A stretch of 7,851 nt of DNA from Halobacteriales archaeon SW_5_68_122 (GTDB lineage Archaea > Halobacteriota > Halobacteria > Halobacteriales > Haloarculaceae). This document shows, piece after piece, positions 1 to 4,634 of this stretch; within the stretch, counting starts at the first letter, position 1, and the number at the start of each line of letters is the position of its first letter. Made by a program: the position numbers and the translations under genes. The DNA is taken from positions 1 through 7,851 of the forward strand of contig PXSL01000053.1 of NCBI GenBank assembly GCA_003022815.1, in the 5' to 3' direction. The notes under the pieces are model-generated. The model made no database searches and was not told the DNA's origin. It saw nothing but the letters and a program-made list of their open reading frames with translations.

Positions 1-1
1 C

Positions 2-394
2 GCGCTGGCGGTCGGGCTGACGCCCGAGGTTCGCCTGCTGCCCCCACACGAGGGGTCGACGACGCCGCTGGGGCAGTTCGACGCCGACCTCCCGGCGTCG
101 ACGCCGACGTGGCGGGTCCGACTCGTGGCGGTCGCGCCGCTCATTGTCTTCGTCGGCGGTGCCATGCTACTCCGGCTGACTGTCGCGCCGGCCGCCCTCG
201 GAGCGGTGTTCGCGGTCGTCCCCCTCGCCTACTGGGGGTCGCTGTCGGCCGGCGACGTCGCGGTCGCGGCCGCCCCGGACGAGGCGCGGAAGAGTGGGCG
301 GTTCGCCGCCGACGTCACGCGCCGAGTCCAGGCGACTGCCGACGCCCTGACGCTCGTGGTCGCGCTCGTCATCGCCGCCGCGCTGCTGGCGTGA
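2..394 (+). CDS. C-terminal part of an unrecognised multi-pass membrane protein (5' end outside window)
   Basis: The frame is open from the first complete codon at base 2 to the TGA at 392-394, about 130 residues, so the start lies upstream of the window. A GTG at 125 could be called as a start, but the same frame continues upstream with good haloarchaeal codon use and would put the start inside a membrane segment. The visible protein has a soluble stretch of about 40 residues, then hydrophobic segments around LVAVAPLIVFVGGAMLL and ALGAVFAVVPLAYWGSL, a charged loop with Asp, Glu, Lys and Arg, and a last segment (LTLVVALVIAAALLA) ending at the C-terminus. This suggests at least three transmembrane helices at the cell membrane. 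I see no catalytic motif and do not recognise the family. The gap of 78 bp to the next gene holds a promoter-like element, so the two are probably not strictly co-transcribed. Confidence 0.6.
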   Translation, partial: ALAVGLTPEVRLLPPHEGSTTPLGQFDADLPASTPTWRVRLVAVAPLIVFVGGAMLLRLTVAPAALGAVFAVVPLAYWGSLSAGDVAVAAAPDEARKSGRFAADVTRRVQATADALTLVVALVIAAALLA

Positions 395-440
395 GCGCCG
401 GGCGGCGGGCCGTCAACTGCCGGGGCACAAAAGCGCGTCT

Positions 441-446
441 TTCATA
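441..446 (+). promoter_or_regulatory. TATA-like element ahead of the deacylase gene
   Basis: TTCATA lies in a small AT-richer patch and is centred about 29 bp before the ATG at 473. That is the spacing expected for an archaeal TATA box serving a leaderless or very short-leader transcript. No Shine-Dalgarno sequence is obvious before the ATG. The match to the haloarchaeal TTTAWA-type box is imperfect. Confidence 0.4.
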
Positions 447-472
447 CGCCCGGGGGCGTTACCACGGGGTAG

Positions 473-1324
473 ATGCGCGTCGAGACGCTGGGAGAGGGAG
501 ACCCCGAGGTCGCCGTCGTCGGTGGCATCCACGGCGACGAGCCGTGCGGTTCGGCCGCCGTGGAGGCCGTCCTCGAGGCCGACCCCGACGTCGCCCGTCC
601 GGTGAAGCTCATCGTCGCCAACGAGGAGGCCCTCAAGCGGGGCCGGCGGTACGTCGAGGAGGACCTCAACCGCGCGTTCCCGGGCAGTCCCGACGCCGAC
701 ACCCACGAGGGCCGACTCGCCCACGACCTGCTCACCGAGATCCGCGGCTGTGAGATCCTCTCGTTGCACTCGACGCGGTCGTACGCCGCGCCCTTCGCGC
801 TGGTCGACGAGATGGACGGTCACGCCCGTTCTATCTGTCCGTACCTGTCGGTGGAGGCGGTCGTCGAGACGTCCCAGTACAGCGAGGGTCGGCTCATCGC
901 CTACCCGGACGTTATCGAACTGGAGTGCGGCCTCCAGCGGTCGGCGGTCGCCGCCGAGAACGCGAGGGCGCTGGTCCGGGAGTTCCTCGTCGCGACGGGC
1001 GTGCTGCCCGGCGACGCCGAGCCACCGCGGCAACACCCGCTATCGGTGTTCTGTCTGGACCAGCGGATTCCCAAGCAGGCCGCCGACAGCTACGAGGTGT
1101 TCGTCGAGAACTTCGAGCGGGTCGCGGAGGGCGAGCAGTTCGCGGCGGCCGACGGCGACCCGCTGTACGCCGACCGACCGTTCTACCCCATCCTGCTTTC
1201 AGCGTACGGCTACGAGAGCGTGTTCGGCTACGCGGGCGACTTAGTGGGGCGGCTCGATGGCAACGACGTAACCGCCCCGACCGGCGAGGAGCGGTCCGCC
1301 AAGGCCGACGGCCGGAACCGGTAG
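473..1324 (+). CDS. Succinylglutamate desuccinylase/aspartoacylase family protein (zinc-dependent deacylase)
   Basis: The protein has 283 residues. It belongs to the AstE/AspA branch of the M14 metallopeptidase-like fold, whose members hydrolyse N-acyl amino acids such as N-succinylglutamate or N-acetylaspartate. The zinc site is readable: GGIHGDEP gives His20 and Glu23, and LSLHST gives His99 as the third ligand. DLNRAFPG (64-71) is the conserved Asn-Arg substrate-carboxylate motif, and IELECG supplies the probable catalytic Glu151. The C-terminal 100 residues would form the beta domain that caps the active site. The length is slightly shorter than AstE of E. coli. The ATG at 473 is chosen because the family core begins within a few residues of it. 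No other arginine-degradation gene (astABCD) is visible here, so the true acyl substrate is unknown. It converges on the UPF0179 gene with a 25-bp gap. Confidence 0.88.
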   Translation: MRVETLGEGDPEVAVVGGIHGDEPCGSAAVEAVLEADPDVARPVKLIVANEEALKRGRRYVEEDLNRAFPGSPDADTHEGRLAHDLLTEIRGCEILSLHSTRSYAAPFALVDEMDGHARSICPYLSVEAVVETSQYSEGRLIAYPDVIELECGLQRSAVAAENARALVREFLVATGVLPGDAEPPRQHPLSVFCLDQRIPKQAADSYEVFVENFERVAEGEQFAAADGDPLYADRPFYPILLSAYGYESVFGYAGDLVGRLDGNDVTAPTGEERSAKADGRNR

Positions 1325-1349
1325 TACCGGGACCCCGCCCGCGAAGCGT

Positions 1350-1796
1350 TCATTCCTCATCGGTGGCGAACTCCACGAGGGTCAGCTTCCGGTCCAACAT
1401 GCAGTAGTCGTGGGGCGGGTCGCCAGCGACCTCGGTGATCTGGTACTCCTCGTCGAAGTCGGCGCCGGCGGGTTCGCAGAACTCGTGGCTCGGGCACTCG
1501 GTGTACTGGCAAGGCCCGGCCAGTTCGGCCTTGCTACCGGCGTAGGCGACGTTGGAGGGGACGTTCGCCAGCACGGGCGCGGGCTCGACCTCGACGGCGG
1601 TGACGCCGGCCTCGTGGACGGCACACTCCAGCGTCCCGGAGTCACGGACGCCTGCCACGCGGTACCGGCGGCCCTCGGTGAGGTTGAGACACTGCTTGCG
1701 GTAGGGACACCCCTCGCAGGCCTCGGACTCGCCCCTGTAGACGAACTCGGTGCCCACCTCCGCGAGTCGCTCTCCGATGAGGGTCACCTTCGCCAT
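1350..1796 (-). CDS. UPF0179 family protein, cysteine-rich
   Basis: The protein has 148 residues. I recognise it as UPF0179, a conserved archaeal family of unknown function, from the start MAKVTLIGERLAEVGTEFVY and the block PCQYTECPSHEFCEP. Eight cysteines fall into two groups: Cys27, Cys30 and Cys36 in CEGCPYRKQC followed by Cys58, then Cys96, Cys101 and Cys107 followed by Cys132 near PPHDYCMLDRKLTLVEF. The two four-cysteine sets look like two metal sites, zinc or iron-sulfur, but this is inferred from spacing only. There is no signal peptide or membrane segment, so it is probably cytoplasmic. The ATG at 1796 matches the family's usual N-terminus. It lies downstream of the 1822-2367 gene on the same strand, 25 bp away, with its own TATA-like element near 1823, so it may be read both from that promoter and by read-through. 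Confidence 0.9.
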   Translation of the reverse strand: MAKVTLIGERLAEVGTEFVYRGESEACEGCPYRKQCLNLTEGRRYRVAGVRDSGTLECAVHEAGVTAVEVEPAPVLANVPSNVAYAGSKAELAGPCQYTECPSHEFCEPAGADFDEEYQITEVAGDPPHDYCMLDRKLTLVEFATDEE

Positions 1797-1819
1797 GTCG
1801 GTCCGTTCCGACGGCGGGG

Positions 1820-1827
1820 AGTTAAGA
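1820..1827 (-). promoter_or_regulatory. TATA-like element for the UPF0179 gene
   Basis: On the minus strand this reads TCTTAACT, centred about 28 bp before the ATG at 1796, which would start a leaderless transcript. Its central TAA is also the stop codon of the neighbouring gene as currently read. If that gene really ended at 1883, this box would sit in a normal intergenic spacer. Confidence 0.4.
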
Positions 1828-2367
1828 CCGTCGGCGGCTACGTCTCACGGCGGCAGTGTTTAGGTACGCGAAAGCCGGCCGGTCAGCCGGCGTCGGGCGG
1901 GACTTCGAACGGGGCCGACCGCTCGCGGCGCGAGCCGACGCAAGCACGGCCGCAGGCCGCGCGTAGCGAGGCGCATCCAGCGAGAGTTCGTCCAGTTTCC
2001 CGAGGTAGGCTTCCCGCGGCACCTGGTACAGCGCGCGGTAGTCCACCTCGCCGGCCGCAAAGCGGCGCGTCAGCGCCTCGGCGGCCTCGACGGCCTCGGC
2101 CAGCGAGTCGTAGGCCTCCGGGTCGCGGTTGACGTCCGGCTCCATGTAGAGGGTGACCATCCACGGGGCGTCGGGTGGGAGGTTCCGGTTGCCCTCGGGC
2201 CGGCGGTTGCGGCGGCCGCGGGTGACGTACAGCGTCGGCAGGCAGGGCGCCGGGAACTCGCCGCCGTCGAAGACCTCCGGCCGGTAGGCAAGGATAACGC
2301 GATCGTCCTCGGCGTTCCACACCCGCCAGCCGTCGCCCAGCGCCGCCTCCTCGAGGGTATCGGTCAT
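1822..2367 (-). CDS. Conserved haloarchaeal protein of unknown function, probably frame-shifted near the C-terminus
   Basis: The protein has 181 residues as read. The start is set at the ATG at 2367 (MTDTLEEAAL). The frame is open up to 2511, but a strong TATA box lies at 2397-2402, so the upstream part would not be transcribed. Residues 14-125 look like a compact soluble domain: WRVWNAEDDRVILAYRPEVF, FPAPCLPTLYVTRGRR, a WMVTLYMEPDVN strand, and an acidic helix from about 84 to 106. From memory it resembles the small haloarchaeal DUF5820-type proteins, which I cannot confirm. From about residue 131 the composition changes to Arg, Ala, Pro and Ser, ending RRSRRRS, which is unlike an acidic haloarchaeal protein. 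The adjacent frame gives RSAPFEVPPDAG and a stop at 1883-1885, a more natural tail. An indel between roughly 1920 and 1975 is therefore likely. The gene is divergent from the PrkA operon and upstream of UPF0179 on the same strand. Confidence 0.65.
   Translation of the reverse strand: MTDTLEEAALGDGWRVWNAEDDRVILAYRPEVFDGGEFPAPCLPTLYVTRGRRNRRPEGNRNLPPDAPWMVTLYMEPDVNRDPEAYDSLAEAVEAAEALTRRFAAGEVDYRALYQVPREAYLGKLDELSLDAPRYARPAAVLASARAASGRPRSKSRPTPADRPAFAYLNTAAVRRSRRRS
1871..1891 (-). terminator. GC hairpin followed by T-run, possible terminator of the 1822-2367 gene
   Basis: GCCGGC at 1886-1891 and GCCGGC at 1874-1879 are self-complementary 6-bp arms with a 6-base loop. On the minus strand they are followed directly by TTT (1873-1871). 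The loop contains the stop TGA (1885-1883) of the alternative reading frame. This is where a terminator would sit if the gene ended at 1883. The T-run is short, so terminator activity is uncertain. Confidence 0.35.
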
Positions 2368-2396
2368 TCGCTGTCCGGACGTACGAACGCCCGGCT

Positions 2397-2402
2397 TATA
2401 AA
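2397..2402 (-). promoter_or_regulatory. TATA box for the 1822-2367 gene
   Basis: On the minus strand the region reads GGGTTTATAAGCC, an excellent haloarchaeal TATA box (TTTATA). It is centred about 32 bp before the ATG at 2367, so transcription should begin within about six bases of the start codon. This decides the start at 2367 rather than the upstream ATG at 2511. Confidence 0.7.
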
Positions 2403-2513
2403 CCCAGTCAGACGAGCGTTCGACGATGCTCCGGTGCAATGCCCGCGACCCGATTTCGTTTGCTGGTTTCGGTCGTCCCGCGACCGAGCCACACGCCGGA
2501 GGTCGCAACAAGA

Positions 2514-2546
2514 CTTATAATCCGGTAGCACTCACACATAATATAG
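2514..2546 (+). promoter_or_regulatory. AT-rich patch with two TATA-like elements, probable promoter of the PrkA operon
   Basis: CTTATAAT (2514-2521) and ATAATATAG (2538-2546) stand out in a GC-rich window. Either could serve as a TATA box facing right, giving start sites near 2545 or 2570 and leaders of roughly 150-180 bases before the ATG at 2724. TTATAA is palindromic, so the first element could also act leftward. No closer TATA-like element was seen between 2600 and 2723. Confidence 0.5.
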
Positions 2547-2679
2547 TATCGGTGGCGCTGTCCCCGCGTGCCCGCTCGTCCCCGCCTCATAAGGTCGTGA
2601 ACCGCACAGCTCGCGTCGCGGGACGGTCGTGACACGTGTTGGCGCGGCACGTCGCCGAGACGACGGCCGAGACGGCCAG

Positions 2680-2714
2680 CCCGGTTCCGTCCGGGTGGGA
2701 CGTGGGAGCGTCCC
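2680..2714 (+). repeat. Two adjacent small inverted repeats in the kinase 1 leader
   Basis: CCCGG (2680-2684) pairs with CCGGG (2691-2695) across a 6-base loop. GGGACG (2697-2702) pairs perfectly with CGTCCC (2709-2714) across the loop TGGGAG. The second hairpin ends nine bases before the ATG at 2724, and its loop carries the only purine-rich, Shine-Dalgarno-like run nearby (GGGAG, 2704-2708). They may influence translation of the operon's first gene. They could also be chance pairings in GC-rich DNA. Confidence 0.35.
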
Positions 2715-2723
2715 CGTGATAGA

Positions 2724-3887
2724 ATGAGTGACATGGAAACCCTCGAGGAACGCAACGCCCACCAGCGGGTCGCGGACATGTTCGACTACTACGGCACCCA
2801 GTACGACGAGGAGGCCGGAGTCGTGGAGTACGAACTCGCCTCCGAGGACCCCCTCGGGGACGGCGAGAACACATTCTACGGGCGGGTCATCCACGAGGCC
2901 ATCCACGAGTTCATCAACAAGGTGAAGTCCGGCGCCCGCGGTCTCGGGCCGGAGAAGCGCATCAAACTGCTTCTGGGGCCGGTCGGCTCCGGGAAGTCCG
3001 ACTTCGACCGGCAGGTTCGGCGCTACTACGAGGACTACACGACCCGCCAGGACGGCCGAATGTACACGTTCCGGTGGACCGGGCTGTGTGACGTGCTGGT
3101 CGACCAGGACCCCGCCGACGATACCGTCCGGTCGCCGATGAACCAGGACCCCATCGTGCTGCTGCCGGACGAACAGCGCGAGAGCGTTCTCGAGGATATC
3201 AACGAGCGCCACGACGCGCCCTACACCATCCGCAACGAGCAGGCGCTCGACCCCGCAAGCGAGTTCTACATGGACCGCCTGCTGGAGGAGTACGACGATG
3301 ACCTCCAGTCGGTGCTGGAGAACCACATCGAGGTGGTCCGGCTGGTGGCCGACGAGAACAAGCGACAAGCAATCGAGACGTTCGAACCGAAGGACAAGAA
3401 GAACCAGGACGAGACCGAACTGACGGGCGACGTCAACTACTCGAAAATCGCCGTCTACGGGGAGTCCGACCCCCGCGCATTCGACTACTCCGGGGCGTTC
3501 TGCAACGCCAACCGGGGCATCTTTAGCGGCGAGGAACTCCTCAAGTTACAGCGGGAGTTCCTCTATGACTTCCTGCACGCCACCCAGGAACAGACCATCA
3601 AGCCGAAGAACAACCCCCGGATCGACATCGACCAGGTCATCGTCGGCCGGACGAACATGCCCGAGTACCGGGACAAGAAGGGCGACGAGAAGATGGAGGC
3701 GTTCAACGACCGGACCAAGAGAACGCCGACGTACCGGACATCCACGTCGAGCCCCACACGCTGGAGATGGCGGGGCTGTTCGGGGTACTCACCCGCATCG
3801 CCGAGCCCGACGGCGGGACCATCTCGGTCACCCAGAAGGCCAAGGCCTACAACGGCGAAATCGACGAGGCCGAGGACATCGACGTAA
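2724..3887 (+). CDS. prkA: Kinase 1, N-terminal fragment: AAA+ module of PrkA
   Basis: The open frame encodes 387 residues, of which 1-332 are PrkA and 333-387 are frameshift tail. PrkA proteins join an AAA+ ATPase-like module to a C-terminal kinase-like domain and act in the cytoplasm in starvation and stress signalling. Visible motifs are Walker A GPVGSGKS (85-92), the PrkA signature SPMNQDP (137-143), FDYSGAFCNANRGIFSGEELL (about 253-273) covering the Walker B region, VIVGRTNMPE (305-314) as the sensor-1 strand, and AFNDR (about 326-330), placed like an arginine-finger segment. Only nine residues precede RNAHQRVADMFDYYG, whereas kinase 2 has about 39 before its equivalent [11 protein letters not shown], so an N-terminal helix block seems lost. 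No in-frame ATG or family-like sequence lies upstream: the frame closes at a TGA at 2598-2600. Without the lid part of the AAA+ module, activity is doubtful. Confidence 0.7.
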   Translation: MSDMETLEERNAHQRVADMFDYYGTQYDEEAGVVEYELASEDPLGDGENTFYGRVIHEAIHEFINKVKSGARGLGPEKRIKLLLGPVGSGKSDFDRQVRRYYEDYTTRQDGRMYTFRWTGLCDVLVDQDPADDTVRSPMNQDPIVLLPDEQRESVLEDINERHDAPYTIRNEQALDPASEFYMDRLLEEYDDDLQSVLENHIEVVRLVADENKRQAIETFEPKDKKNQDETELTGDVNYSKIAVYGESDPRAFDYSGAFCNANRGIFSGEELLKLQREFLYDFLHATQEQTIKPKNNPRIDIDQVIVGRTNMPEYRDKKGDEKMEAFNDRTKRTPTYRTSTSSPTRWRWRGCSGYSPASPSPTAGPSRSPRRPRPTTAKSTRPRTST

Positions 3888-4633
3888 AAAAGCTCCGGGA
3901 CGAGGCCGACGAGGTCGCCGACATCGGCGAGGGAATGGACGGCATCTCCCCCCGGTTCATCGGCGACGAGATGGCCGAGGCCATCATGGACTCGATGCAT
4001 CGCAGCCGGCAGTTCCTCTCGCCGTTGACCACGTTCAACCACCTCGAGGAGAACCTCGAGAACCACGGCTCCATCCCCGAGGAGAACTTCGAAACCTACT
4101 ACCGGTACCTCGAACTCGTCCGGGAGGAGTACAAGGAGCGGGCCATCGAGGACGTCCGGCACGCGCTAGCGTACGACCTCGACGAGATACAGCGGCAGGG
4201 CGAGAAGTACATGGACCACGTCATGGCGTATATCGACGACGACACCGTCGAGGACGAGATCACCGGTCGGGAGCAGGACCCCGACGAGAAGTTCCTGCGT
4301 GACGTCGAGGAGAAGCTCGACGTGCCCGAGGACCGCAAGGACGACTTCCGCCAGGAGGTCGCAAACTGGGTCTCCCGGCGGGCCCGCGAGGGCGAGCCGT
4401 TCGAGCCACAGGACAACGACCGCCTGCGCCGGGCCCTCGAGCGGAAGCTCTGGGAGGATAAAAAGCACAACATCAACTTCTCGGCGCTGGTGTCGTCGGG
4501 CGAGCTGGACGACGACGAGCGCAACGCCTGGGTCGACGCCCTTGAGGAGCAGGGCTACAGCACGGAGGGAGCCAAGGAGGTGCTCGAGTTCGCCGGCGCC
4601 GAGGTGGCCAAAGCCGAGATGGAAGACGAATAA
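3767..4633 (+). CDS. prkA: Kinase 1, C-terminal fragment: PrkA C-terminal domain
   Basis: The frame encodes 288 residues from the first available ATG at 3767. Genuine PrkA similarity already begins in this frame at 3722, so 3767 is an internal methionine and not a natural start. MAGLFGVLTRIAEPDGGTI matches the YeaG block SRFSILSRLKEPENSSI. ISPRFIGDEMAEAIMDSM, RYLELVREEYKERAIEDVRHALAYDLDEIQ and DFRQEVANWVSRRAREGE follow the order of the PrkA C-terminal domain. The last part, RRALERKLWEDKKHNINFSALVS then ALEEQGYSTEGAKEVLEFAG, matches the end of YeaG, so the 3' end is complete. I see no ribosome-binding site before 3767, and independent translation is unlikely. The stop is one base before the kinase 2 start, showing that the operon spacing is undisturbed. 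Confidence 0.65.
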   Translation: MAGLFGVLTRIAEPDGGTISVTQKAKAYNGEIDEAEDIDVKKLRDEADEVADIGEGMDGISPRFIGDEMAEAIMDSMHRSRQFLSPLTTFNHLEENLENHGSIPEENFETYYRYLELVREEYKERAIEDVRHALAYDLDEIQRQGEKYMDHVMAYIDDDTVEDEITGREQDPDEKFLRDVEEKLDVPEDRKDDFRQEVANWVSRRAREGEPFEPQDNDRLRRALERKLWEDKKHNINFSALVSSGELDDDERNAWVDALEEQGYSTEGAKEVLEFAGAEVAKAEMEDE

Positions 4634-4634
4634 A

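Larger units (their letters stand above)
2368..2723. other. Divergent intergenic region, 356 bp
   Basis: No convincing gene lies here. Short open frames exist on both strands, but their predicted peptides have off-frame composition and none resembles a known family. The region holds the minus-strand promoter (2397-2402), an AT-rich patch with plus-strand promoter candidates (2511-2550), a CACGTG-centred palindrome ACACGTGT at 2632-2639, a 9-bp direct repeat GCCGAGACG at 2654-2662 and 2666-2674, and two hairpins ending 9 bases before the kinase 1 ATG. The 160 bp between the AT patch and the ATG are GC-rich and probably form a transcribed leader. Confidence 0.6.
2724..4633 (+). pseudogene. prkA: PrkA-family serine protein kinase 1, disrupted by an internal deletion with frameshift
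   Basis: This is the whole gene span. Two frames carry consecutive parts of one PrkA protein: frame A from the ATG at 2724 to Lys332 at 3717-3719, and frame B from the Asn codon at 3722-3724 to the TAA at 4631-4633. At the join, AFNDRTK is followed at once, one frame over, by NADVPDIHVEPHTLEMAGL. E. coli YeaG has about 36 residues between its LDR and GTLE motifs, while only about 13 remain here. Around 22 residues, or about 64 bp (a loss of 3n+1 bases), are therefore missing. The frame-A tail after Lys332 is 55 residues of Arg, Ser, Pro and Thr, typical of off-frame reading. Neither flank has extra stops, so the lesion is recent or an assembly error. The N-terminus is also short. It would be the first gene of a prkA-prkA-yeaH operon. 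Confidence 0.75.

Noticed and set aside
413..1036. Long antisense open frame opposite the deacylase
   Set aside because: The plus strand has complete catalytic motifs. The antisense product is a by-product of high GC, as are the long antisense frames at 2532-3368, 3563-4162, 4473-5417, 6225-6878 and 7259-7828.
2368..2511. Upstream start at 2511 for the minus-strand gene
   Set aside because: The extra 48 residues are basic and have no domain character. A strong TATA box at 2397-2402 places transcription start next to the ATG at 2367.
2426..2632. Possible small gene in the divergent region
   Set aside because: Its composition is not acidic, it resembles no known family, and it runs across the AT-rich promoter patch.
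3700..3770. Programmed frameshift or intein/intron at the kinase 1 junction
   Set aside because: No slippery site is evident, and sequence is missing rather than extra. Shifting frame alone would not restore the absent ~22 residues.
4299..4634. Upstream extension of kinase 2 to 4299
   Set aside because: It overlaps the kinase 1 C-terminal domain, reads as Arg/Ser/Thr-rich off-frame sequence, and the ATG at 4635 gives the natural PrkA start [14 protein letters not shown].
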